Assembly (NCBI RefSeq): GCF_013201075.1
Contig: NZ_CP053708.1
Span: 2,981,501-3,045,500, forward strand
DNA from: Lichenicola cladoniae
GTDB lineage: Bacteria; Pseudomonadota; Alphaproteobacteria; Acetobacterales; Acetobacteraceae
Direction: 5' to 3'
DNA: 64,000 bases
Shown here: positions 9,893 to 18,665 of the stretch, piece after piece
Layout: each line of letters begins with the position of its first letter
Numbering within the stretch: the first letter of the stretch is position 1
Notes under the pieces: generated by a model
Database searches by the model: none
The model's input: the letters and a program-made list of their open reading frames with translations, nothing else
What the model was told of the DNA's origin: nothing
Made by a program: the position numbers and the translations under genes

Positions 9893-10719
9893 GGAATGGT
9901 GCCGTTACCCTTCATCAGTATATCCCGCAACCGTATTGCCGGCGTTGTCGTCCACTCTTCACAGTACGAGCATAGCCGAAAATCTCTACCATGACGACAC
10001 ACCCCGGAGCGGCTGTGCTCACGACCTGTTCATCGGACAGGCAATCGCTTTGACCGGCTTCCCGCAGCAGATTCTGGGACCGTTTGGTTCCCGGACAAAA
10101 TGATCGTCGTCTCCTACCGTTATTCTAACGATATTGCCTACACACCTTAGTCGTTCTGGCAGTCAGACAGGTTCAGTAAATCGTATCTCTCTCCCGCTCG
10201 GAACACGATCATCCGGCACCAATGGCTGTCCAGCTCTTTTGTAACGAGTGAAAACCTGCGTCTGAAGCAAAGTCCAGGCACCGGTTAAGCTACGATCACG
10301 CCGGATTTGCGAATATAGGCACCGTCCGAGGTGGTGCAGGCGTTCCGGAGCTGGCATCGAGCCGTGTGCCGCGGCCGATACGCCCGGAGCCCGGCGCAGG
10401 AGCCTGTTTTTCATGGGCAAACGCTCGTGCAGCGTGTATTTGCTGCACCTGCAATGGGCCACCGGGACGCCTACTCCTTGCTACCGCCAGCAGCGCGGGC
10501 GCGTCCGGGCCCGCTTTCGCTCAACCAGCCATGGCAGTCATGATCACGTTATCCGGTCCCACTCACCGTCTTCTGGAGGTTAAACTGTCTCATCGCATGC
10601 GGCCTGACCGGCGGACCTACTCCATCGCGATGTCGACAGACCTGAAGCCGGCGGGCAAGGATCGGACCGGGTGCGAGATGCCGGAATGCGAACCCGACAT
10701 TGCGAACAGGAGAGGGTGA
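9893..10719. other. Divergent intergenic region between gumK operon and polymerase gene
   Basis: About 830 bases separate the divergent gumK and polymerase-like genes. The short open frames here (for example 9873-10103 + and 10163-10462 -) have no recognisable motif and atypical composition. The region presumably holds promoters for both transcripts. I see no repeat, RNA motif or confident operator in it. Confidence 0.5.
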
Positions 10720-12012
10720 ATGCGCGCCAGCCCGGCAAGATCATCCCCACGGGGAAAGCGCCTGGACATTGGTTCCTGGCTGATCATCGCATCGATGATG
10801 TTCAACATGGCTCTGTGCTTCATCAAGACGCGTGGCTGGGCGCATATCGGGAGCCTGCCGATCATCGCCACCGAGCTGCTGATCATGCTGGTCGGGCTCC
10901 TGGTCATCCGCAAGGACGTGGCGCTGTGGGTCAAGCAGCTCATCGTCATGAGCGTAGTGTTCATGATCGGCATGAAGCTGATCAATTCCGAGGTGAACCT
11001 TAAAATCCTACATGATCTTGGGATCATGTATATTTTCTACAAGCTCGGCAGGATGGCGACCCCACGCCAGGCCAGTTACCTGGCCTGGACATTGATGGTG
11101 ATCGTTCTTGCAGTCGGGTTCTTCGAACTGTTGTTCACACCGACATTCGGCCAGATCTTCGACGTGTGGTCCTACTATGTGGACAAGGGCGTCATCGCAC
11201 CCGGCACCGTAAATTACAGCGGCACCAACCTGTATCTCAGCGGCGATCGCGGTGCGTTGTCCCGCACCTTCTTCCCGACGCTGCTCGGATCGCATCGGGT
11301 CTCGTCGATCTTTCTCGAGCCGGACTCGCTCGGCAACTATGCAGCCATCATGTTTGCATGGTCCATCACCACGAGCATCGGATCGCGACGGAGCAGAGGC
11401 TGGATGCTGGCCCTATCCTTGTTGTGCGTCGTTATCGCGGATAGCCGCTTCGCCGGCGGATGCTGCACCGCCATGCTGCTCGTGCGCCTGACGCCACTGG
11501 TACGGTCTCGCATCGCCGTTTTCGTGCTGCCGATCGCGGTGATGGTGTTGATGACCGTCGTCGGGTCGCTGAACGAGCTGACGGGGGTCCTTCCGGCCAT
11601 CATGAGCGACAACCTTTCGGGACGCCTCCTGTTCTCGAGCCGGCTCCTGAACTATTGGCACCTGCCGCAATGGTTCGCGATATTGCCGTCGCAGGTTTAT
11701 ACCGCCGACACCGGGTATGCGTATGTCGTGAACAACATGGGCCTCCCGCTGACCCTGCTGTTCCTGGGCCTGTTCGCCTATAATCGATCGCTGCGCCGCG
11801 AAGCGACCACCATGAAGGTCATGATTGCCGTCTACCTGTCGACGTCCCTGTGCATCGGTGCATCGATCTTCACGATCAAAACCGCGGCACTGCTGTGGTT
11901 CCTGTATGGCGTAGCCAACTGCCCTGCGACGCAGGCCGTTAAGGCGCGTGCCCGGGCCATGCCAAGCCTGCAACGGTTTGCCCGCCCGGCCATCGAGGGC
12001 AGTCTCGCATGA
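10720..12012 (+). CDS. Polytopic membrane protein, GumE/Wzy-like exopolysaccharide polymerase candidate
   Basis: 430 aa with about ten to eleven hydrophobic segments over its whole length, and a long periplasmic-type loop around residues 145-205. A strong GGAGAGG box sits 4 bases before the ATG. No short catalytic signature exists for this class, so the call rests on topology, size and position: it lies between gumK and a secreted GH5 gene, where xanthan- and acetan-type loci carry the polymerase (GumE). The next gene overlaps it by ATGA, so the GH5 enzyme is made from the same transcript. An O-antigen ligase-type protein is the alternative. Confidence 0.7.
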   Translation: MRASPARSSPRGKRLDIGSWLIIASMMFNMALCFIKTRGWAHIGSLPIIATELLIMLVGLLVIRKDVALWVKQLIVMSVVFMIGMKLINSEVNLKILHDLGIMYIFYKLGRMATPRQASYLAWTLMVIVLAVGFFELLFTPTFGQIFDVWSYYVDKGVIAPGTVNYSGTNLYLSGDRGALSRTFFPTLLGSHRVSSIFLEPDSLGNYAAIMFAWSITTSIGSRRSRGWMLALSLLCVVIADSRFAGGCCTAMLLVRLTPLVRSRIAVFVLPIAVMVLMTVVGSLNELTGVLPAIMSDNLSGRLLFSSRLLNYWHLPQWFAILPSQVYTADTGYAYVVNNMGLPLTLLFLGLFAYNRSLRREATTMKVMIAVYLSTSLCIGASIFTIKTAALLWFLYGVANCPATQAVKARARAMPSLQRFARPAIEGSLA

Positions 12013-13016
12013 GGCGGCTCGCAACCCTGGTAGGATCGGCTGTCATCGTGCTGTGCGCCCTCGGCCCGTCACGCGGCCAGGCACAGGATCTCAAGGGCGT
12101 GAACCTGGCAGGCGCCGGCTTCGCATCGTCCAAGGTGCCCGGGATCTACGGCAGGGACTACCTCTATCCGAAGACGGACGAGGTCGCTTACTTCACGCAG
12201 AAGGGCATGAACGTCTTCCGGATTTCGGTGCTCTGGGAGCGCCTGCAGCCCAAGCTGCTCGGTCCACTCGATGCCAAGGAACTGACGCGCCTCGCCGACC
12301 TGATCCAGACGGTACGCCAGCACGGCGCCTCTACCATCATCGACATCCATGATTACGGACGCTATCGCAGCATCCCGATCGGCACCGGAAACGTGCCCAT
12401 CGAAGGCTTCACGAATCTCTGGACCAGGCTGGCGCAGCGCTTCGGCCACGATGACAGCGTCCTGTTCGGTCTCATGAACGAGCCGCAGATCCCGGATCCG
12501 CTCCGCTGGAAGGACATCCAGCAGCAGGCGATCGACGGCATCCGGCACGCCGGATCGAACAACCGCATTCTGGTCTCGGGGGTGGGCTGGGACGGGGCCC
12601 ATAACTTCGCTTCCCTCAACGGAGATGCGCTGGCCGGGTTGAAGGACCCGCGCCACCGCATAGTGTTCGAGGTGCACCAGTATTTCGACCACGACTCGTC
12701 GGGAACCAAGGATGTCTGTGTCAGCCCCGACGAAGCGGTCGCGCGACTGACCTCCATGACGGAGTGGCTACGCACCCACCACGCCAAGGGACTCCTGGGC
12801 GAATTCGGCGTGAGCCGCCGGCCGGAGTGCGTCGCGGTTTTGGACCACGTCGTCGCGTATATGAAGGCAAATTCCAGCGAATGGCTCGGGTGGACCTATT
12901 GGGCCGCCGGACCGCTGTGGGGCAACTACATGTTCACCCTGGAGCCGGATCACGGAGTCGATCGCCCCCAGATGACCGCGCTCCTGCCCTATCTCCACGC
13001 GCCAGGCGCGAGATAA
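12009..13016 (+). CDS. Secreted GH5-family endoglucanase-like glycoside hydrolase (copy 3)
   Basis: 335 aa, signal peptide at the N-terminus (core LVGSAVIVLCALG, cleavage near residue 25). The GH5 barrel has GVNLAGAGF, IDIHDYGRY, the acid/base Glu158 in GLMNEP and the nucleophile Glu265 in LLGEFG. The C-terminal WTYWAAGPLWGNY matches the corresponding part of copy 1, and the two proteins are similar from end to end. It is translationally coupled to the polymerase-like gene by an ATGA overlap, which strongly suggests a role in processing or clearing the same polysaccharide in the periplasm. Confidence 0.9.
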   Translation: MRRLATLVGSAVIVLCALGPSRGQAQDLKGVNLAGAGFASSKVPGIYGRDYLYPKTDEVAYFTQKGMNVFRISVLWERLQPKLLGPLDAKELTRLADLIQTVRQHGASTIIDIHDYGRYRSIPIGTGNVPIEGFTNLWTRLAQRFGHDDSVLFGLMNEPQIPDPLRWKDIQQQAIDGIRHAGSNNRILVSGVGWDGAHNFASLNGDALAGLKDPRHRIVFEVHQYFDHDSSGTKDVCVSPDEAVARLTSMTEWLRTHHAKGLLGEFGVSRRPECVAVLDHVVAYMKANSSEWLGWTYWAAGPLWGNYMFTLEPDHGVDRPQMTALLPYLHAPGAR

Positions 13017-13017
13017 A

Positions 13018-13042
13018 CTCGCCTCGGGATCGCCAAGGCGAG
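13018..13042 (+). terminator. Short hairpin after the third GH5 gene
   Basis: Inverted repeat CTCGCCT / AGGCGAG (7 bp, 11-base loop) beginning one base after the stop codon. There is no T-run, so it is a weak intrinsic terminator candidate. Confidence 0.35.
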
Positions 13043-13056
13043 TGTGCCTATCAGAC

Positions 13057-13197
13057 CTAGTTGAAGACCCGCATTCCGAGCCAGATGAGTCCGCCCCAGA
13101 CAGGGACGACTGCAGCGAAGCCGACCACGATGCCGCGAAAGAACCCGTTGGTCGCACCTGTCGTCGTGGCAACCGGAACTTTGCGTTCCGAAGCCAT
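13057..13197 (-). CDS. Small single-span membrane protein
   Basis: 46 aa if started at the ATG at 13197. The first 20 residues are polar and Thr rich (PVATTTGATNG), and residues 20-42 form one hydrophobic helix ending GLIWLGMRVFN at the C-terminus. ATGs at 13248 and further upstream stay in frame; none has a clear Shine-Dalgarno, so the start is uncertain. I do not recognise a family. It is convergent with the GH5 gene. Confidence 0.45.
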   Translation of the reverse strand: MASERKVPVATTTGATNGFFRGIVVGFAAVVPVWGGLIWLGMRVFN

Positions 13198-13690
13198 CGT
13201 TGCAGCGCCGAAAGTGGCGAGGTGATTGCCGACAAGTACACGGTTCATGGGCGTTCGTCCGGAATATCGCTTTGCCGAATTGATACATGGCTCGACTGCC
13301 AACGCTGCTCCGGACTTTTCCTAGGTTCGGACGCGCAACTTCATCTTGATCCTCCTGAGGCCCAAGTCAAGAAACGCTTTTGAACAATCTTGATTGTGTG
13401 CACTGCACCATTACTCGAAATTGAGACGGAATCGGAAACCGTTTCAATACCGATGCTAGAAATGGAAATAAGTAGCCAATCGTTTACTTCCATTAATACT
13501 TGTAAGTACGAAATCATCGTGGCACTCGGCACTGCCACTGCATGAAGATGTTGAGGGCCGTTGTTCGCGGATTGAAGTATTGTGTCACCAAAGCTTATTT
13601 TGGCTCCGACTCTGGATGCTTGACACATCCATACGTTGCGTGGTCGCGCGGTAGCCAAGGCGGCCCGAAACAACGGATTTCGCTTACCTG
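13198..13690. other. AT-richer intergenic region with inverted repeats
   Basis: No gene is supportable here. Two small palindromic elements stand out: ATTGAGACGG / CCGTTTCAAT at 13420-13448 (one mismatch, 9-base spacer) and TACTTGTAAGTA at 13497-13508. They could be operators, but no adjacent regulator gene is present. The region lies beyond the 3' end of the SulP gene. Confidence 0.45.
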
Positions 13691-15175
13691 CTATGCAAGA
13701 TCCAGTGCGGCTCCGCCGTGCCGCTCGACCATGCCGGCGCTGGCCTCGTTCATCCCGACCAGTTCGACGTGCAGGCCGTGGCGCTGCATCTTGGTGACGA
13801 CCGACTCGAGAGCGCCGACTGCGGTGATGTCCCACAGATGCGCCTGCCGCAGGTCGATCCGCACCGCCCGCACGGTATCGCGCAGGTCGAAGCGATCGGC
13901 GAACATGTCGGCCGATGCGAAGAACACCTGGCCACGGACCGTATACAAGCGGGTATCGGTATCCGCGTCGTAGGCAATCTCGACGGCCATCAGCCGCATC
14001 ACCTTGAACGCGAAGAAAACACCGCTGAGCAGGACCCCCACCACCACGCCGATCGCGAGATCCGAGGTCACCACGACCACAGCGACGGTGACCAGCATCA
14101 CCATGCTGGAGGTCTTCGGATGGACCACCAGATCGCGCAGCGACCCCCACGAGAAGGTGCTGATCGACACCATGATCATGATGGCGACCAGGGCGGCCAC
14201 CGGGACCTGCGCCACCCAGGGCCGCAGCACCACCATCAGGAGCAACAGGAACGCCCCCGCCACGAAGGTCGAGAGCCGTCCCCGTCCGCCGTAACGCACG
14301 TTGCCCACCGTCTGGCCGATCATCCCGCAACCGGCGATGCCGCCGAACAGGCCTGCCGCCACGTTGGCAATGCCGAGACCGGTGCATTCGCGCCGCTTGT
14401 CGCTGTTGGTCTCGGTAAGATCGTCGACGACGCTCGCCGTCATCATGGATTCGAGCAGGCCCACCACCGCCATCGCCAGCGCGTACGGCGCGATGATGCC
14501 AAGCGTCGCCAGGGTCGGCGGCAGCGATGGCCAGTGCAGCATCGGCAGCGAGGACGGAAGCCGGCCGAGATCGGCCACCGTGCGCAGGGGCATCGGCAGC
14601 AGCACGGACACCAGTGTCAGCACGACTACGCAGATCAACGGTGACGGGATCGCGGTGAACAGGCGGGGTACCAGGTAGATCAGCGCCACGCCGGCCGCGA
14701 TCATCACGTCGTTCTGCCAGCCGAACTGCGCGCCGAACCCCCAGTCCGGCCCGACGATCTGCGGCAACTGGGCCGAGAAGATCAGGATCGCCAGCGCGTT
14801 GACGAAGCCGGTCCGCACCGAGCGGGACACGAACCGCATCAGCACGTCGAGCCGGAGCAGCCCGAACAGGATCTGGATCAGCCCGGCCAGCAGGGTGGCT
14901 GCGAGCAGGTACTCCAGGCCATGACCGCGCACCAGCGCCGCCGCCACCAGCGCCACCGAGCCGGCGGCACCCGAGATCATCGCCGGGCGCCCACCGGTTA
15001 TGGCGATCACCGTGCCGATCACGAACGAGGCAAATAGCCCCACTTCCGGATCCACGCCGGCCACGAACGAGAAAGCGATCACCTCGGGGATCAGGGCGAA
15101 GGTACCGACCATCCCGGCCAGTACGTCACCCCGTACGTTGCCAAGCCAGTCAGTGCGCAAGCGTGTAAAATTCAT
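13691..15175 (-). CDS. SulP-family anion transporter with STAS domain
   Basis: 494 aa. Residues 1-390 are a polytopic SulP core with about 12 hydrophobic segments; the typical N-terminal segment reads GDVLAGMVGTFALIPEVIAFS, and ETNSDKRRECTGLGIANVAAGLFGG marks the conserved middle region. Residues from about 400 form a cytoplasmic STAS domain (VRGQVFFASAD, then IDLRQAHLWDITAVGALE). The family moves sulfate, bicarbonate or other anions by symport or exchange; the substrate cannot be read from sequence. It stands alone on the - strand and is divergent from murA. Confidence 0.9.
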   Translation of the reverse strand: MNFTRLRTDWLGNVRGDVLAGMVGTFALIPEVIAFSFVAGVDPEVGLFASFVIGTVIAITGGRPAMISGAAGSVALVAAALVRGHGLEYLLAATLLAGLIQILFGLLRLDVLMRFVSRSVRTGFVNALAILIFSAQLPQIVGPDWGFGAQFGWQNDVMIAAGVALIYLVPRLFTAIPSPLICVVVLTLVSVLLPMPLRTVADLGRLPSSLPMLHWPSLPPTLATLGIIAPYALAMAVVGLLESMMTASVVDDLTETNSDKRRECTGLGIANVAAGLFGGIAGCGMIGQTVGNVRYGGRGRLSTFVAGAFLLLLMVVLRPWVAQVPVAALVAIMIMVSISTFSWGSLRDLVVHPKTSSMVMLVTVAVVVVTSDLAIGVVVGVLLSGVFFAFKVMRLMAVEIAYDADTDTRLYTVRGQVFFASADMFADRFDLRDTVRAVRIDLRQAHLWDITAVGALESVVTKMQRHGLHVELVGMNEASAGMVERHGGAALDLA

Positions 15176-15332
15176 GCCTGATCATCCCGGCAGGCGGCAC
15201 GCGCGGCAACCCGCCGATTGGCCAGTACGATCACCGAGCAGTGAGAATCACCGAGCTTTATCGAGTTCCGGACGTATCGGGGGCCCAAGTTTTCGCTATC
15301 CTGCCGCAACGCCATGGGAAAGCCGGCACGCC

Positions 15333-16679
15333 ATGACCTCGTTCCAATCCGCACCGGCCCGTATCCTGTCCGAGGCATCGCCCTGGTGGCAGCCGGACCC
15401 GAACCACCTGCTGTCGATCGAGGGCGGGCGTCCGCTGTCCGGCCGCTATCCGATCAGCGGCGCCAAGAACGCGGTGCTGCCGCTGATGGTCTCCGCCCTG
15501 CTGACCCCGCATCTGGTGACGCTGCAGAACGTTCCGCGCAGCCTCGACGTGGCCGTGCTCGGGGCGCTGCTGCACCGGCTCGGCGTCGGTGTGTCCTGGT
15601 CGGACGGTGACCCACGCGCCCCGCTCTCCCTCACCCTATGCGCCGATCGCGTGCATCCGGGCGAGATCGAGGCCGGGCTGGTCATGCGCATGCGTGCCTC
15701 GATCCTGCTGCTCGGCGCACTGCTGGCGCGTTGCGGCGAGGCCAGGATGCCGATGCCCGGCGGCGACTCGATCGGCCTGAGGACAGTGGATTTCCATCTG
15801 GCCGGCCTCAGGGCGATGGGCGCGGAGATCACCCTCGAGCATGGCATCATCGATGCCCGCGCACCGGACGGGCTGCATGGCGCCGAAATCCAGCTCGAAT
15901 TCCCGTCGGTCGGCGCCACCCAGAACCTGCTGCTTGCCGCGGTCCTGGCCAACGGCACCTCCATCCTCGGCAACGTCGCACGCGAGCCCGAAGTGGTGGA
16001 TCTGTGCACGTGCCTGATCGCCATGGGTGCCCGGATCGAGGGGATCGGCAGCTCGACCCTGGCCATCGAAGGCAGGCACGCGCTCGGCGGCGTACTGCAC
16101 CGGGTGATGCCGGACCGGATCGAGCTCGGCACCATCGCCTGCGCCGCGGCCGCGACCGGTGGAGAAATCCTGCTCGAAGGCGGCACGCTCGGGCTGCTCG
16201 GGGTAGCCGCGCCGCTGCTCGAACAGGCCGGGGTCGGTCTGCGCGAGGTGCCGGGAGGCCTGGTCGCCGTGCGTGCGGCGGGCGGACTGGTCGGCATCGA
16301 TGTCGTAACGCAGCCCTGGCCCGGCTTCGCGACAGACCTGCAGGCGCCGACAATGGCGTTGCTGTGCATCGCCGATGGCGCCGGGACGGTGACCGAGACC
16401 ATCTTCGAAAGCCGCTTCCGCCATGTCGACGAACTCCGCCGCATGGGGGCGGTCATTACCGTACGTGGCCGTACTGCGCTGGTCCGCGGCGTCCCTGCCC
16501 TGGACGGCGCGTCCGTCATGGCAACGGACGTGCGGGCGGGTGCTGCGTTGGTCATCGCCGGCCTGACCGCGCGCGGGACCACTCTTATCGATGGCCTGGA
16601 CCATATCGACCGGGGCTATGACGGTCTGGCGTACAAGCTGGCCGCCTGCGGCCCTCGCCTCAAGCGCTGCACCGGCTAG
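15333..16679 (+). CDS. murA: UDP-N-acetylglucosamine 1-carboxyvinyltransferase with Asp in place of catalytic Cys
   Basis: 448 aa; EPSP-synthase fold enzyme that transfers enolpyruvate from PEP to UDP-GlcNAc, the first committed step of peptidoglycan synthesis. Substrate-binding SGAKNAVLP (residues 42-50) and the C-terminal RAGAALVIAGL and HIDRGY motifs are intact. The catalytic loop reads MPGGDSIGLR, with Asp145 where Escherichia coli has Cys115. In Mycobacterium tuberculosis and Chlamydia the same Cys-to-Asp change gives an active, fosfomycin-insensitive enzyme. The ATG at 15333 has a GGGAAAG box about 11 bases upstream; longer in-frame starts would overlap the SulP gene. As in many proteobacteria, murA is next to Mla-type transporter genes. 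A second, Cys-type murA elsewhere in the genome cannot be excluded. Confidence 0.93.
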   Translation: MTSFQSAPARILSEASPWWQPDPNHLLSIEGGRPLSGRYPISGAKNAVLPLMVSALLTPHLVTLQNVPRSLDVAVLGALLHRLGVGVSWSDGDPRAPLSLTLCADRVHPGEIEAGLVMRMRASILLLGALLARCGEARMPMPGGDSIGLRTVDFHLAGLRAMGAEITLEHGIIDARAPDGLHGAEIQLEFPSVGATQNLLLAAVLANGTSILGNVAREPEVVDLCTCLIAMGARIEGIGSSTLAIEGRHALGGVLHRVMPDRIELGTIACAAAATGGEILLEGGTLGLLGVAAPLLEQAGVGLREVPGGLVAVRAAGGLVGIDVVTQPWPGFATDLQAPTMALLCIADGAGTVTETIFESRFRHVDELRRMGAVITVRGRTALVRGVPALDGASVMATDVRAGAALVIAGLTARGTTLIDGLDHIDRGYDGLAYKLAACGPRLKRCTG

Positions 16680-16710
16680 GAACCGGCTCCTGGCGAGTTC
16701 GCTCCGACCC

Positions 16711-17850
16711 ATGCCACCGCCCGAGGACCCGCTCTGGCAGGTTCGCCTCGAGGGCGACGATGCGATCCTGGTGTTCGGTGGCGACTGGCGCCATGCGACC
16801 GACCTCGTGCCTGCGATGCAGGCGGCGGCGATCCGCCGCGCGATCGCGAATCCGCGGCGGTTGCGCTTCGAGGCGCAGGCGCTAGTCGCCTGGGACAGTC
16901 TGCTGGTCGCGACCCTCTGGCGACTGCGTGGGCTCCTGCAGGCCGACGGCACCATGCTGGACGAGGACGGACTGCCGCCTTCCGCGCGCCGGCTGCTGGC
17001 CCTCGCTGCCAGCACCACCGAACTCCCCGAGCCTCGCCGACCGCGGCCGAACCTGTTCGCGGTGATCGGCACGATCTGCCTGTCGGCCCTCGCCTCGGTG
17101 GGCGCCGGCACGATGCTCGCCGGCGACATTGTTCGCGGCCTGTTCAGCAGCGTCCTGCCGCGCAGCCGTCGCACCCGCATGCAGGGCGCCGACCTGCTGG
17201 ATGCGGTGCAGCGGGCCGGTCCCAGCGCGCTGCCGATCGTCGGCGTGGTGAACTTCCTGCTCGGCGCGATCCTGGCCTTCATCGGCGCGGTTCAGCTCAG
17301 GCGGTTTGCCGCCGAGATCTTCGTCAGCAACCTGGTCGGGCTGGCCCTGGTGCGGGAATTGGCGGCGGTGATGACCGCGATCGTGCTGGCCGGCCGCACC
17401 GGTGGCGCCAACGCCGCGCGCCTGGCCACCATGCAGGGCAACGAGGAAATCGATGCGCTGCGCGTGCTCGGCATCAGCGAACAGACGTACCTGGTGCTGC
17501 CGATGACGCTCTCGCTGATGCTGACCATGCCGTTGCTCTACCTATATGCCTGCCTGATCGGCATCGCCGGCGGCGCGCTGGTCGCGACGACCATGCTCGA
17601 CCTGTCCCCCCTCGCCTTCGCGACGGCGGTGGCCCATGCGGTGCCGCTCGGCCAGTTCGTGTTCGGGCTGGTGAAAAGCATCGCCTTCGCCGCCCTGATC
17701 GGACTGGTGTCCTGCCAGATCGGCCTCAATGCCGGCCGCAGCGCGGCGGCGGTCGGCGAAGCCGCAACCCGCGCGGTGGTGGCTGGCATCGTCGGCGTCA
17801 TCGCGCTCGACGCCCTGTTCGCGGTCGTTGCCAACATTTTTGGGTTCTGA
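16711..17850 (+). CDS. mlaE: MlaE-type ABC transporter permease with N-terminal STAS-like domain
   Basis: 379 aa. The first 110 or so residues form a soluble STAS-like domain (WQVRLEGDDAILVFGGDW at the start), the counterpart of MlaB fused to the permease. The MlaE/YrbE permease follows with about five membrane segments and the family hallmark LVRELAAVMTAIVLAGRTGGA, NEEIDALRVLG and MTLSLMLTMPLLYLY. It should form the inner-membrane channel of an MCE-type phospholipid transporter with the downstream ATPase and MCE protein. The start at 16711 is chosen because it follows the murA stop; no strong Shine-Dalgarno is seen. Confidence 0.9.
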   Translation: MPPPEDPLWQVRLEGDDAILVFGGDWRHATDLVPAMQAAAIRRAIANPRRLRFEAQALVAWDSLLVATLWRLRGLLQADGTMLDEDGLPPSARRLLALAASTTELPEPRRPRPNLFAVIGTICLSALASVGAGTMLAGDIVRGLFSSVLPRSRRTRMQGADLLDAVQRAGPSALPIVGVVNFLLGAILAFIGAVQLRRFAAEIFVSNLVGLALVRELAAVMTAIVLAGRTGGANAARLATMQGNEEIDALRVLGISEQTYLVLPMTLSLMLTMPLLYLYACLIGIAGGALVATTMLDLSPLAFATAVAHAVPLGQFVFGLVKSIAFAALIGLVSCQIGLNAGRSAAAVGEAATRAVVAGIVGVIALDALFAVVANIFGF

Positions 17851-17855
17851 CCCGA

Positions 17856-18665
17856 ATGATTGACGTGTCGTTCAAGATCGAGACACGCGGCCTGACCCTC
17901 GCCTTCGGGGACCGGGTGATCCAGCGCGACGTCGCGCTGCGGATCCGCCCGGGCTCGATCTTCGCACTGATGGGCGGCAGCGGCTGCGGCAAGAGCACGG
18001 TCATGAAGGGACTGTTTGGCCTGCTACGGCCGATTGCCGGCACGGTGCTGATCGATGGCGAGAGCTACTGGGACGCGAGCGACGACCGGCGCATCGAGAT
18101 CAACCGCCGCTATGGGGTGCTGTTCCAGAGTGCGGCCCTGTGGAGTTCGCTCACCGTGGCGGAAAACGTCGCCCTGCCGCTCAAGCTGTTCACCCGGCAG
18201 AAGCCCGCCGCGATCGCCGACCTGGTGCGGCTCAAGCTGGCCCTGGTCGGCATGGAAGCGGCCGCCGACCTGATGCCGTCCGAGCTCAGCGGCGGCATGC
18301 GCAAGCGCGCCGGCCTGGCCCGCGCCCTCGCGCTTGATCCCGAGGTGCTGTTCTTCGACGAACCCTCGGCCGGCCTTGACCCGATCACCTCGCGGCGCCT
18401 GGACGATCTGATCCTGGAACTGCGCGGAGGTCTCGGCACCACCATCGTGCTGGTCAGCCACGAACTGCCCAGCCTGTTCGCAATCGCCGACGATGGTGCG
18501 TTCCTCGACGCGGAGACCCAAACCGTGATCGCGTCCGGCTCGCCCACCGAACTCCGTGACCATTGCGCTCATCCGACGGTGCAGGCCTTCATGCACCGGG
18601 AGCGCACATCTGAAAGCCGGACACCGATAATGCAATCGAACGGGGGTGATGCGGATGGCAGCTAG
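17856..18665 (+). CDS. mlaF: MlaF-type ABC transporter ATPase
   Basis: 269 aa. Walker A GGSGCGKST (about residues 45-53), Q-loop in YGVLFQSAALW, signature LSGGMRKRAGLARAL, Walker B EVLFFDEPSAGLDP and H-loop in LVSHEL are all present. The ELSGGMRKR form of the signature is typical of the MCE/Mla ATPases. It begins 5 bases after the permease stop and energises lipid movement across the inner membrane. Its last codons overlap the start of the MCE gene. Confidence 0.93.
   Translation: MIDVSFKIETRGLTLAFGDRVIQRDVALRIRPGSIFALMGGSGCGKSTVMKGLFGLLRPIAGTVLIDGESYWDASDDRRIEINRRYGVLFQSAALWSSLTVAENVALPLKLFTRQKPAAIADLVRLKLALVGMEAAADLMPSELSGGMRKRAGLARALALDPEVLFFDEPSAGLDPITSRRLDDLILELRGGLGTTIVLVSHELPSLFAIADDGAFLDAETQTVIASGSPTELRDHCAHPTVQAFMHRERTSESRTPIMQSNGGDADGS

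Noticed and set aside
10163..10462. 99-codon - strand ORF between gumK and the polymerase gene
   Set aside because: No motif, Cys/Arg-rich and irregular composition, no ribosome-binding site.
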